A stretch of DNA of 7,043 bases from Methylococcaceae bacterium (GCA_947484105.1 CANKON010000072.1:1-7043), one strand, 5' to 3'. Shown: positions 1 to 6,714, counted from the first letter of the stretch. Translations and numbers: made by a program. Notes: generated by a model from the letters alone, not told the origin.

Positions 1-1163
1 CCATTGTTTACGCTAGAAATACGCAGCCCGTTTTGGCATGGGATGTTGAAGCGATTGGTATTGCACCAGATCAAACCCCAGTTGAGATGCACGTTATTGT
101 TAACGCTACCAACACAGAAAAACTTGACAGTTGGAATGATATTCAAAATGAAGGGTCTGGAATTGGTTTTTTTAATGGCTTAGTTCCTCTCAAGACTACT
201 TTCATTAGTAGTAGTTCGTATAATTTGAAAGATCCTACTCGAGGTGGTCAATACACACTCGACATGCAAAACAGAACTAATATTAATAGAGCATCTGATT
301 TCTATGATTTAGATGATAAGTGGGGTGATGGAACTGTAGCAAATCGTCAAACCGTCGCCGTAGATGCTCAATATGGCACTGCTGTGACGTGGGATTATTA
401 TTTCAATGTGCATGGTCGAAATGGCATTGCTAATAACCGTATTGGTGCTTCTAACCGTGTGCATTATGGAAGCAAATATAACAACGCATTTTGGTCTAAT
501 AGCTGTTTTTGTATGACGTATGGTGATGGTGATGGCGTTACATTTAATCCTTTTGATTCTTTAGATGTTGCAGGACATGAAATGACTCATGGGGTTACAT
601 CAAAAACTGCGAATTTAACGTATTCAGGTGAATCTGGTGGTTTGAATGAAGCGACAAGTGATATTTTTGGAACAATGGTTGAGTATTATGCCAATAACTC
701 TAAAGATCCAGGTGATTATTTCATTGGCGAAAAATTGTTTAAGTCTGGCACTGGTGCGTTACGTTCTATGTCTCAACCAAGTTTAGATAAAGCTTCTGCC
801 GATTGTTGGTACAGTGGTTTAGGATCTTTAGATGTCCATTATTCCTCTGGTGTCGCAAATCATTTCTTCTATCTTCTTGCAGAAGGAACAGATGGAACTA
901 CTAGCAAAACCTGTAATGCAAATGACACGAAAGCGGCAACAAATACCACTGTTACTTTAACTAAAATTGGTAGAGATGCAGCTGCACAAATTTGGTATAA
1001 GGCATTAACTGCATACATGACCTCAAGCACTAATTATGCTGGCGCAAGAGCAGCTACATTAAGCGCAGCGATGGTTTTGTATCCTGATGATGTCATCACT
1101 GGCGTACATAGTTCCGAATACAAAGCCGTACAAGCTGCATGGGATGCAGTGAATGTTCATTGA
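1..1163 (+). CDS. Secreted M4 (thermolysin-like) zinc metalloprotease, 5'-truncated by the window edge
   Basis: This is the C-terminal 386 residues of an extracellular zinc endopeptidase; the frame is open from base 3 and continues off the left edge, so signal peptide and most of the propeptide are missing. Numbering from the codon at base 3, the first ~40 residues resemble the end of an FTP/PepSY-type propeptide. The M4 catalytic domain then runs to the C-terminus. The zinc motif HEMTH is at 192-196 (base 576), with Glu193 as the expected catalytic base. The third zinc ligand is Glu216 in GGLNEATSD, 20 residues after the second His as in thermolysin. Tyr207 (NLTYSGESG) and His279 (DVHYSSGV) match the transition-state residues. 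All key residues are present, so it should be active. It ends at the normal M4 boundary (AWDAVNVH) with no added C-terminal domain. Cysteines sit at 168, 170, 268 and 304. The SCFCMTYGDGDG and DVHYSSGVANHFFYLLAEG stretches recall, from memory, Streptomyces-type M4 enzymes. Family assignment is very secure; substrate is unknown. Confidence 0.96.
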   Translation, partial: IVYARNTQPVLAWDVEAIGIAPDQTPVEMHVIVNATNTEKLDSWNDIQNEGSGIGFFNGLVPLKTTFISSSSYNLKDPTRGGQYTLDMQNRTNINRASDFYDLDDKWGDGTVANRQTVAVDAQYGTAVTWDYYFNVHGRNGIANNRIGASNRVHYGSKYNNAFWSNSCFCMTYGDGDGVTFNPFDSLDVAGHEMTHGVTSKTANLTYSGESGGLNEATSDIFGTMVEYYANNSKDPGDYFIGEKLFKSGTGALRSMSQPSLDKASADCWYSGLGSLDVHYSSGVANHFFYLLAEGTDGTTSKTCNANDTKAATNTTVTLTKIGRDAAAQIWYKALTAYMTSSTNYAGARAATLSAAMVLYPDDVITGVHSSEYKAVQAAWDAVNVH

Positions 1164-1220
1164 GTGTTAGTGAATGATTGAATGAGTTGTTTCTAAAAAA
1201 TTCTCTCGTTTTCGCAGTTA

Positions 1221-1259
1221 AAAAAACGTGGCTGGTATAAAATACCCGTCACGTTTTTT
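1221..1259 (+). terminator. Rho-independent terminator after the M4 protease gene
   Basis: A 10-bp perfect stem pairs AAAAAACGTG (1221-1230) with CACGTTTTTT (1250-1259). Inside it, C1232 pairs with G1248 and GGTA (1234-1237) pairs with TACC (1243-1246) around a TAAAA loop. The 3' arm ends in six T residues. It lies about 58 bp after the protease stop codon. Because the outer stem is an A-tract facing a T-tract, it could also terminate leftward transcription, but no leftward gene ends here. Confidence 0.85.
1233..1241 (+). promoter_or_regulatory. Possible extended -10 promoter element for ilvE
   Basis: TGGTATAAA matches the extended -10 form TGnTATAAT at all but the last base and would start RNA near 1248, giving a leader of roughly 55 nt before ilvE. 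No good -35 box is seen at the usual distance; TTCGCA (1211-1216) is 19 bp upstream and weak, which is tolerable for extended -10 promoters. The element lies inside the apical part of the protease terminator hairpin. An alternative -10, CATAAT (1264-1269), has no matching -35. This is inference from motif matching only. Confidence 0.35.
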
Positions 1260-1287
1260 ATTGCATAATTTTTAGCAAAATCACAAC

Positions 1288-1295
1288 AGAGGAAA
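1288..1295 (+). promoter_or_regulatory. Shine-Dalgarno site of ilvE
   Basis: AGAGGAAA lies just upstream of the ATG at 1303, with GAGG ending 10 bases before the start. It supports 1303 over the further in-frame ATGs at 1309 and 1315. It is the clearest ribosome binding site in the window, in contrast to pyrD, alr and mlaF, which lack one. Confidence 0.7.
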
Positions 1296-1302
1296 TTAAA
1301 TA

Positions 1303-2229
1303 ATGGCTATGACTATGGATGACCGCGACGGTTTTATTTGGCAAGACGGAAACTGGATAGATTGGCGCGACGCAAAAGTTCACGTTTTGACACACACCTT
1401 ACATTATGGATTAGGTGTTTTTGAAGGCGTTCGCGCTTACCACGCCGAAAAAGGCACAGCAATTTTTCGTTTGCAAGAACATACAGATCGTTTATTTCGT
1501 TCCGCGCACATCATGAATATGAAATTGCCACAAACGAAAGAAGAATTGAACCAAGTTCAAATCGACGCACTCAGAAAAAATAACTTAGATAGCGCGTATA
1601 TTCGCGTGATGAGCTTTTTGGGCTCAGAAGGAATGGGTTTGCGTGCCGATAATTTAAAAGTTCACACAATGGTTGCAGCGTGGTCATGGGGCGCGTATTT
1701 GGGCGCGGACGCTATCGAAAGTGGCATTCGCATTCGCACGTCGTCTTATACGCGAAATCACCACAACAGCACGTTCTGTAAAGCAAAAGCAAACGGGAAT
1801 TACATCAATTCAATTCTGGCTCTGCAAGAAGCGCAAGCAAATGGTTACGACGAAGCGTTAATGCTCGATCATCAAGGTTTTGCCGCCGAAGGCAGCGCGG
1901 AAAATTTATTCATTATTCGCAACGGCAAAATTTACACGCCAGAAACGACATCGGCATTAGAAGGTATTACCCGCGATTCTGTGATGACGATTGCGCGAGA
2001 TTTGGGTTACGAAGTAATTGAAAAACGCATAACGCGCGATGAAATTTATGTCGCCGACGAAGCGTTTTTTACGGGGTCAGCCGCTGAGGTTACGCCAATT
2101 CGTGAACTGGATAATCGTCAAATTGGCTGTGGTCATCGCGGCGTAATTACTGAACAATTACAAACCGCTTATTTCGATGCAGTTCACGGTCGCGGTGACA
2201 AATACGCCGATTGGTTAACGTACATTTAG
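1303..2229 (+). CDS. ilvE: Branched-chain amino acid aminotransferase (class IV, PLP-dependent)
   Basis: This cytoplasmic enzyme catalyses the reversible transfer of an amino group between glutamate and the 2-keto acids of valine, leucine and isoleucine, the last step of their synthesis. The 308 residues match the length of E. coli IlvE (309) and the two align throughout. Landmarks are WRDAKVHVLTHTLHYG near 21-36, the FEGVRAY segment near 40-46, Lys162 in KANGNY as the PLP Schiff-base lysine, the class IV signature around EGSAENLF (196-203), and the phosphate-binding region SALEGITRD. WSWGAYLGA matches the E. coli PWGAYLGA stretch, which favours IlvE over D-amino acid transaminase or aminodeoxychorismate lyase from the same fold class. 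The start is supported by a good Shine-Dalgarno site. pyrD follows after 45 bp on the same strand, so the two are probably co-transcribed although their pathways are unrelated. Codons look more GC-rich than those of the protease upstream. Confidence 0.95.
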   Translation: MAMTMDDRDGFIWQDGNWIDWRDAKVHVLTHTLHYGLGVFEGVRAYHAEKGTAIFRLQEHTDRLFRSAHIMNMKLPQTKEELNQVQIDALRKNNLDSAYIRVMSFLGSEGMGLRADNLKVHTMVAAWSWGAYLGADAIESGIRIRTSSYTRNHHNSTFCKAKANGNYINSILALQEAQANGYDEALMLDHQGFAAEGSAENLFIIRNGKIYTPETTSALEGITRDSVMTIARDLGYEVIEKRITRDEIYVADEAFFTGSAAEVTPIRELDNRQIGCGHRGVITEQLQTAYFDAVHGRGDKYADWLTYI

Positions 2230-2274
2230 TATTTTAAAAACAAAAATGCTTTTCACCATTTACCTAAAAATACT

Positions 2275-3285
2275 ATGAATCCTTATTCGCTATTACGTCC
2301 GTTAGTTTTTGCAATTGAACCCGAAGCGGCACATGAACTGAGTTTGAAAGTTTTAACTGCAACCAAAAATGCTGCTGGTTTGCTTTACCCAAAAATCCCC
2401 GAAAAACCTGTCAATGTGATGGGGTTAACATTTAAAAATCCTGTGGGTTTAGCGGCAGGTGCGGACAAAAATGGCGATTGTTTAGAAGGTTTCGCGGTGT
2501 TGGGTTTTGGATTTTTAGAAGTTGGAACTGTGACACCGCGTCCACAATCTGGAAATCCTAAACCGCGTTTGTTTCGCTTGCCTGAACATGAAGCGATTAT
2601 TAACCGCATGGGCTTTAACAATAAAGGTATTGATTATTTGTTGGCACAAGTGAAACGTAGTAGTTATGCAGGAATTTTAGGTATTAACATTGGTAAAAAT
2701 GCCGACACGCCGATTGAAAATGCGCTCGATGATTATTTGATTGGTTTGCGAAAAGCGTATTCGGTGGCGAGTTACGTCACGATGAACATTTCATCACCGA
2801 ATACGAAGAATCTCCGTCAGCTTCAACAAGGTGACGACTTAAAAAATTTGATTTCAGCGATGAAAGAAGAACAGTTGAAATTACAAATTGAACAGGGACG
2901 TTATGTGCCGTTGGTGTTGAAAATTGCCCCCGATTTGACCGCTGAAGAAGTCCGAAACATTGCAAACTTGTTGATGGAATTTTCGATTGACGGCGTTATT
3001 GCAACGAATACCACGATTTCACGCGATAAAATTTCATCGCATCCGTTAGCCAATGAAACTGGTGGTTTAAGTGGTGCGCCTGTGAAAGAAATGGCAACCG
3101 AAGTCGTGCGTTTGTTGTCGGCAGAATTAAACGGAAAATTACCGATTATCGCGGCAGGCGGAATTATGAGCGCGTCCGATGCACAAGAAAAATTAGACGC
3201 GGGCGCAAGTTTGGTTCAAGTTTATACAGGGTTAATTTATCGTGGCGCGACCTTGGTTAGCGACATCGTAAATGGCATTAAATAA
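2275..3285 (+). CDS. pyrD: Dihydroorotate dehydrogenase (quinone), class 2
   Basis: This enzyme oxidises dihydroorotate to orotate, the fourth step of de novo pyrimidine synthesis, passing electrons through FMN to membrane quinones. The 336 residues equal the length of E. coli PyrD. The N-terminal helical segment (about 1-40, MNPYSLLRPLVFAIEPEAAH onward) is the membrane-association and quinone-access region that defines class 2. The FMN-binding barrel follows: GLAAGADKNG (58-67), the NRMGFNNKG loop (110-118), and NISSPNT (171-177), in which Ser174 is the expected catalytic base. Class 1 enzymes carry Cys there. The C-terminal IIAAGGIMSASDAQEKLDAGASLVQVYTGLIY is the phosphate-binding end of the barrel. 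The ATG at 2275 gives the exact family length, yet the leader has no recognisable Shine-Dalgarno site; translation may depend on coupling with ilvE or on an unstructured AT-rich leader. The last 8 bp overlap the convergent alr gene. Confidence 0.96.
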   Translation: MNPYSLLRPLVFAIEPEAAHELSLKVLTATKNAAGLLYPKIPEKPVNVMGLTFKNPVGLAAGADKNGDCLEGFAVLGFGFLEVGTVTPRPQSGNPKPRLFRLPEHEAIINRMGFNNKGIDYLLAQVKRSSYAGILGINIGKNADTPIENALDDYLIGLRKAYSVASYVTMNISSPNTKNLRQLQQGDDLKNLISAMKEEQLKLQIEQGRYVPLVLKIAPDLTAEEVRNIANLLMEFSIDGVIATNTTISRDKISSHPLANETGGLSGAPVKEMATEVVRLLSAELNGKLPIIAAGGIMSASDAQEKLDAGASLVQVYTGLIYRGATLVSDIVNGIK

Positions 3286-4372
3286 CGCTTTCAGATTCCA
3301 CAATTTCCACGCGCGGTGTAATGCCGCAAACCAATGTGTAAGGAATCGTATTTGCATAAAGTGCGATTTCTTCAATCGGTAAATTTTCTCCCCAAAGTGT
3401 CACGTTGTCGCCTGCTTTTGCATGGGAATGTAAGCCTAAATCAACGGTAATCATATCCATCGAAACACGTCCAACCAAAGGCACGCGTTCACCATTTACC
3501 AAAACAGGTGTCCCAATTCGAGCGTAACGCGGATAACCATCGCCATAACCAATTGCCACCACACCTAGTTTGGTCGCGTTTGGACTTGTCCATGTTCCGC
3601 TGTAGCCCACCGTTTCACCTGCAGAAATATCACGCACCGCAATCAAACGCGAATGCAAACTCATCAACGGTTTTAAATTCAATGCCACGCCTGTTGAATC
3701 TGGAAATGGTGAAATGCCATAAAGCATAATGCCCGCTCGAACCCAATCCGTTTGTGAATCTTGCCACGCCAAAATTCCTGCTGAATTTGCTATGCTTTTT
3801 TCACCTTCGTAATTTGCGGTTAAGTCTTTGAATAAAGCAATTTGCTGTATAGTTTTTGAATCATTTTTATCATCCGCATTCGCAAAATGCGTCATAAAAT
3901 TAAGCGGTTTTTTCACAGCATCACACAGCATCAATTGTTCGTAAATGTCATGAACTTCGTGTGCTTTGAAACCTAAACGATTCATACCTGTGTCAATTTT
4001 TATCCACACACCGATTTTTTTCGATTTAATTTGTTGCTGCAAAATGTCTAATTGATGCCGCGAATGTAATGAAACGTCCAAATCATAATCCGCTAAATTT
4101 TGTAATTCGTCGCGTTCTGTAAAGCCTTCTAAAACCAAAATTTTCTGTTGAAAACCTGCTTTTCGCAACCGTACACCTTCTTGAACTCGCGCAACGGCGA
4201 AGCCATCGACGAACCCTTTTAATTCTTGCGCGACGCGCAATAATCCGTGTCCATAAGCGTTTGCTTTAATGACTGCCATAATTTTGGAATGGGGGGCAGC
4301 TAAACGAACTTGCTGCACGTTGTGGCGAATTGCATCGAGATGAATAACAGCGTAAGTAGTAGTGCGAGACAT
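3278..4372 (-). CDS. alr: Alanine racemase
   Basis: This cytoplasmic PLP enzyme interconverts L- and D-alanine and supplies D-alanine for peptidoglycan. The 364 residues fit the family (about 355-390). Lys36 in VIKANAYGHG is the PLP lysine of the N-terminal barrel, and Arg132 in GMNRLGF is the conserved pyridine-N contact. Tyr257 in VGYSGTW is the second catalytic base, followed by AIGYGDGYPR; VSMDM (304-308) lies in the C-terminal beta domain. All catalytic residues are present. An in-frame TAA nine bases upstream of the ATG at 4372 means no longer start is possible, and starting later would cut the first barrel strand. No Shine-Dalgarno site precedes it; the bases before ATG read ACTCCT, which resembles an anti-SD rather than an SD. 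The gene is monocistronic in this window, convergent with pyrD (8-bp overlap) and divergent from mlaF. Whether it is the biosynthetic (alr) or a catabolic (dadX) copy cannot be told from sequence alone; no dadA is adjacent, which favours alr. Confidence 0.95.
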   Translation of the reverse strand: MSRTTTYAVIHLDAIRHNVQQVRLAAPHSKIMAVIKANAYGHGLLRVAQELKGFVDGFAVARVQEGVRLRKAGFQQKILVLEGFTERDELQNLADYDLDVSLHSRHQLDILQQQIKSKKIGVWIKIDTGMNRLGFKAHEVHDIYEQLMLCDAVKKPLNFMTHFANADDKNDSKTIQQIALFKDLTANYEGEKSIANSAGILAWQDSQTDWVRAGIMLYGISPFPDSTGVALNLKPLMSLHSRLIAVRDISAGETVGYSGTWTSPNATKLGVVAIGYGDGYPRYARIGTPVLVNGERVPLVGRVSMDMITVDLGLHSHAKAGDNVTLWGENLPIEEIALYANTIPYTLVCGITPRVEIVESESVI

Positions 4373-4401
4373 AGGAGTTTATCAAATAAGGAAAGCGTTT
4401 C

Positions 4402-4430
4402 ACGATGCGAGTTTCATTTTAAAATGTCAA
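4402..4430 (-). promoter_or_regulatory. Candidate sigma70 promoter for alr
   Basis: On the minus strand a perfect -35 hexamer TTGACA (bases 4430-4425) is followed, after 17 bp, by CATCGT (4407-4402), which matches TATAAT at only three positions. RNA would start near 4395, about 22 bases before the alr ATG. The -35 box and spacing are good and the -10 is poor, so the call is tentative. Confidence 0.35.
4415..4426. repeat. 12-bp perfect palindrome in the alr-mlaF intergenic region
   Basis: CATTTTAAAATG reads the same on both strands. It lies in the 171-bp divergent spacer (4373-4543) and falls in the spacer of the candidate alr promoter, touching its -35 box. That is a position where a dimeric repressor could act, but AT-rich palindromes of this length also arise by chance. 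Apart from this and the candidate alr promoter I see no convincing sigma70 promoter for mlaF in the spacer; TTCAAG (4460-4465) with TAGACT (4483-4488) at 17 bp is the best and is weak. Confidence 0.4.
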
Positions 4431-4543
4431 GTGTCGATAACGCGCTTGTCGTTCAACGATTCAAGTTAGTTATTGCTTATGTTAGACTTAACCGCATAAA
4501 ACCAGCTTTCACCACTTCATTATTTTCAAATCAAAAAAACCGC

Positions 4544-5434
4544 ATGGATAATTTTAACCACTCTCAAGACAGTTTAGTTAGCGTTCACAACTTAACGTTT
4601 TCGCGTGGCGAAAGAAAAATTTTTGATGATATTTCACTCGAATTTGAACGCGGCAAAATCACCGCCATTATGGGACCTAGTGGTACGGGAAAAACCACGT
4701 TATTAAAAATAATCGGTGGACAACTCTTTCCCGAAAAAGGTTCTGTCACAGTGAATGGACGCGACGTGCATCATTTGAAACGCGACGAACTTTACACGTT
4801 ACGAAAACGGATGGGAATGTTGTTTCAAAGTGGCGCGTTGCTGACGGACATGAATGTATTTGATAACGTCGCTTATCCTGTTCGTGAACATACACATTTA
4901 CCCGAATCAATGGTTCGTTCATTGGTTTTAATGAAGTTGGAAGCGGTAGGGTTGCGTGGCGCACGCGATTTGATGCCGAATGAATTATCAGGTGGAATGG
5001 CAAGACGAGTGGCGTTAGCACGGGCGATTGCGCTTGACCCAATGATGATTATGTACGACGAACCTTTTACGGGACAAGATCCCATTTCGATGGGCGCGTT
5101 GGTATTGTTGATTAAATCGTTGAATGTCACATTGGGTTTAACCAGCATTATCGTTTCACACGATGTTCACGAAACCTTAGCAATTGCGGACTACATTTAT
5201 GTGCTTTCAGAAGGCAAAGTGATTGGAAGTGGGTCGCCTGAAGAAATCAAACAATCGTCGTCCGAATGGGTTCAACAATTCATGAACGGCGCGGCAGATG
5301 GTCCTGTTCATTTTCATTATCCCGCAAAAGAATATATGGATGATTTGTTACATTCTGAAAAAGCATTCAAACCCTTGTTCACGCGCCAACGTCCACCCAA
5401 TGACAGAAAAGCAAAACGTAGACGGTATTCGTAA
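4544..5434 (+). CDS. mlaF: Phospholipid ABC transporter ATP-binding protein MlaF
   Basis: This is the cytoplasmic ATPase that powers the MlaFEDB inner-membrane complex in phospholipid transport between inner and outer membrane. From ATG 4544 it has 296 residues. Walker A GPSGTGKT is at 44-51, the Q-loop at Gln95 in LFQSGALL, the signature LSGGMARR at 148-155, Walker B IMYDEP at 169-174 and the H-loop His at 206; all nucleotide-site residues are intact. QSGALLTDMNVFDNVAYP and KLEAVGLRGA are near-identical to E. coli MlaF. The C-terminal ADGPVHFHYPAKEYMDDLL (251-269) matches the E. coli extension that clasps the partner subunit. About 27 further residues, very basic at the end (DRKAKRRRYS), exceed the E. 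coli protein. The frame is open upstream to 4310, but that part is antisense to alr and has no family similarity, so 4544 is chosen because it places the ABC domain as in E. coli. No Shine-Dalgarno site is seen. Its stop overlaps the mlaE start by one base. Confidence 0.96.
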   Translation: MDNFNHSQDSLVSVHNLTFSRGERKIFDDISLEFERGKITAIMGPSGTGKTTLLKIIGGQLFPEKGSVTVNGRDVHHLKRDELYTLRKRMGMLFQSGALLTDMNVFDNVAYPVREHTHLPESMVRSLVLMKLEAVGLRGARDLMPNELSGGMARRVALARAIALDPMMIMYDEPFTGQDPISMGALVLLIKSLNVTLGLTSIIVSHDVHETLAIADYIYVLSEGKVIGSGSPEEIKQSSSEWVQQFMNGAADGPVHFHYPAKEYMDDLLHSEKAFKPLFTRQRPPNDRKAKRRRYS

Positions 5435-6213
5435 TGGAATTTTTTAGATATTTAGGCGCAAGTACACGCGAAAGTTTTACAAAATTAGGACGTAGCAGCT
5501 ATTTTTTAATCGAAACACTTTCAGGAATTAGCAGCGTTTTAATGCGTCCGCGCTTACTATTAAAACAAATGCACTCGGTTGGCGTGTTGTCATTTTTGAT
5601 TATTACCATTTCGGGTTTATTTGTTGGAATGGTTTTAGGTTTGCAAGGTTTTTACATTTTGTCGCGTTTTGGTGCCGAAGAAACTTTAGGTGTGATGGTT
5701 GCCGCATCATTAGTTCGAGAACTTGGACCTGTTGTTGCGGCATTATTATTTGCAGGTCGCGCAGGTTCGGCTTTGACCGCTGAAATCGGTTTAATGAAAG
5801 CCACTGAACAATTATCAGGGATGGAAATGATGGCAATTGACCCAATTAAACGCATTATTTCCCCTCGATTTTTAGCAGGATTTTTGTCGATGCCATTGCT
5901 CGCGGCGTTATTTAGCGCGGTTGGAATTATCGGCGGACAAATGGTTGGCAGCGGCTTACTCGGCGTTGACGATGGTGCGTATTGGTCACAAATGAACGCA
6001 AATCTGGATTTTCAAAAAGACATTATTAACGGCGTAATCAAAAGCATTGTATTTGGCTTCGTGACTTCTTGGATTGCATTGTTTGAAGGTTATGACGCAA
6101 TTCCCACCGCCGAGGGCGTAAGTCGTGCCACAACACGAACTGTTGTGAATTCGGCATTTAGTATTTTAGGATTAGATTTTATTTTAACGGCACTTATGTT
6201 TGGAGAGAATTAA
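5434..6213 (+). CDS. mlaE: Phospholipid ABC transporter permease MlaE
   Basis: This integral inner-membrane permease forms the dimeric core of MlaFEDB, beneath the MlaD ring and above the MlaF ATPases. Its 259 residues are one short of E. coli MlaE. An amphipathic N-terminal segment (about 1-45) precedes hydrophobic segments near 50-75, 84-108, 146-175 and 200-216, and a last one near 238-256. The family hallmark SLVRELGPVVAALLFAGRAG (92-111) is followed by AEIGLMKATEQLSGMEMMAIDPI (116-138), which carries the conserved coupling region facing MlaF. The start codon ATG shares its A with the mlaF TAA (TAATG), and only a weak purine stretch lies before it, so it is probably translated by coupling to mlaF. 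It ends three bases before mlaD. Nothing is missing or disrupted. Confidence 0.96.
   Translation: MEFFRYLGASTRESFTKLGRSSYFLIETLSGISSVLMRPRLLLKQMHSVGVLSFLIITISGLFVGMVLGLQGFYILSRFGAEETLGVMVAASLVRELGPVVAALLFAGRAGSALTAEIGLMKATEQLSGMEMMAIDPIKRIISPRFLAGFLSMPLLAALFSAVGIIGGQMVGSGLLGVDDGAYWSQMNANLDFQKDIINGVIKSIVFGFVTSWIALFEGYDAIPTAEGVSRATTRTVVNSAFSILGLDFILTALMFGEN
6202..6207 (+). promoter_or_regulatory. Shine-Dalgarno site of mlaD
   Basis: GGAGAG lies within the last codons of mlaE and ends 9 bases before the ATG at 6217. It supports that start and suggests that mlaD is initiated independently as well as by coupling. Confidence 0.6.
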
Positions 6214-6216
6214 GGT

Positions 6217-6714
6217 ATGCCACATAACAACACACAAGACACGTTAGTAGGTTTATTTGTTGCCGCTGGCATTGCGAGTTTGTTTTTTTTGGCATTGCAA
6301 GTCAGTAATTTAAGCTCTTTCACTAAGGGCAACACGTTTGAAATCACGGCGCGATTTTCAAATTCGGGCGGCTTGAAAGTGAAATCCGCTGTTTCCGCCG
6401 CTGGCGTAAAAATTGGCAGCGTTAAATCCATCACGTTTGACCCAAAAACTTATGAATCCGTTGTCAAAATGGACATCGATTCTCAATACAAAACGTTACC
6501 TGATGACAGCAGCGCAAGTGTTTTCACAGCGGGTTTGTTGGGTGAACAATATGTCAGTTTGGACGGTGGTGGCTCAGACGATTATTTGAAACAGGGCAGT
6601 AAAATCGAAATTACCAATTCTGCCATTATTTTAGAAAAAGCCTTGGGACAATTTTTATTCAAATCTGCCGAAGAAAAGAAAAGTTCTAGCGATGATAAAA
6701 AAGGCAAAAAATGA
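6217..6714 (+). CDS. mlaD: Phospholipid transport MCE-domain protein MlaD
   Basis: This is the membrane-anchored MCE protein that forms a hexameric ring in the periplasm on top of MlaE and passes phospholipid through its central pore. In its 165 residues (E. coli: 183), a short cytoplasmic tail is followed by one transmembrane helix (about 9-29). A single MCE domain (about 38-117) follows, with NSGGLKVKSAVSAAGVKIG, TFDPKTY and the pore-loop motif TAGLLGEQYVSL near 104-115. A hydrophobic helix SAIILEKALGQFLFKS (135-150) matches the E. coli pore-lining helix. A Lys/Ser/Asp-rich, probably disordered tail ends the protein. The single MCE domain and small size fit MlaD rather than the multi-MCE proteins PqiB or YebT (LetB). 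It lies 3 bp after mlaE and its TGA overlaps the next ATG in ATGA. Confidence 0.96.
   Translation: MPHNNTQDTLVGLFVAAGIASLFFLALQVSNLSSFTKGNTFEITARFSNSGGLKVKSAVSAAGVKIGSVKSITFDPKTYESVVKMDIDSQYKTLPDDSSASVFTAGLLGEQYVSLDGGGSDDYLKQGSKIEITNSAIILEKALGQFLFKSAEEKKSSSDDKKGKK

Noticed and set aside
33..35. TTG at 33 as the start codon of the M4 protease
   Set aside because: The frame is open to base 3 and the preceding residues (IVYARNTQPV) continue the propeptide-like pattern; the signal peptide is missing, so the true start is outside the window.
1150..1187. Repeated TGAATG/GAATGA units after the protease gene
   Set aside because: They are few, irregular and very short; the small inverted repeat at the stop codon has no workable loop.
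1673..1861. Plus-strand frame inside ilvE
   Set aside because: It is an out-of-frame shadow over the PLP-lysine region of IlvE.
2385..2965. Minus-strand open frames inside pyrD
   Set aside because: They are antisense to catalytic motifs of PyrD and look like chance open frames.
3508..3729. Open frame on + strand inside alr
   Set aside because: It lies wholly antisense to the well-supported alr gene and has no recognisable domain or ribosome site.
4310..4543. A 78-residue N-terminal extension of MlaF from CTG 4310 or ATG 4424
   Set aside because: The first part is antisense to alr, the residues show no family similarity, no Shine-Dalgarno site supports either start, and ATG 4544 places the ABC domain as in E. 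coli MlaF.
4746..5148. Two overlapping minus-strand open frames inside mlaF
   Set aside because: They are antisense to conserved ATPase motifs and have no family features.
5603..5855. Two overlapping minus-strand open frames inside mlaE
   Set aside because: They are antisense to the conserved MlaE core and are low-complexity without domain features.
6210..6434. Minus-strand frame opposite the mlaD start
   Set aside because: It is antisense to the MlaD membrane helix and MCE domain, with no independent support.
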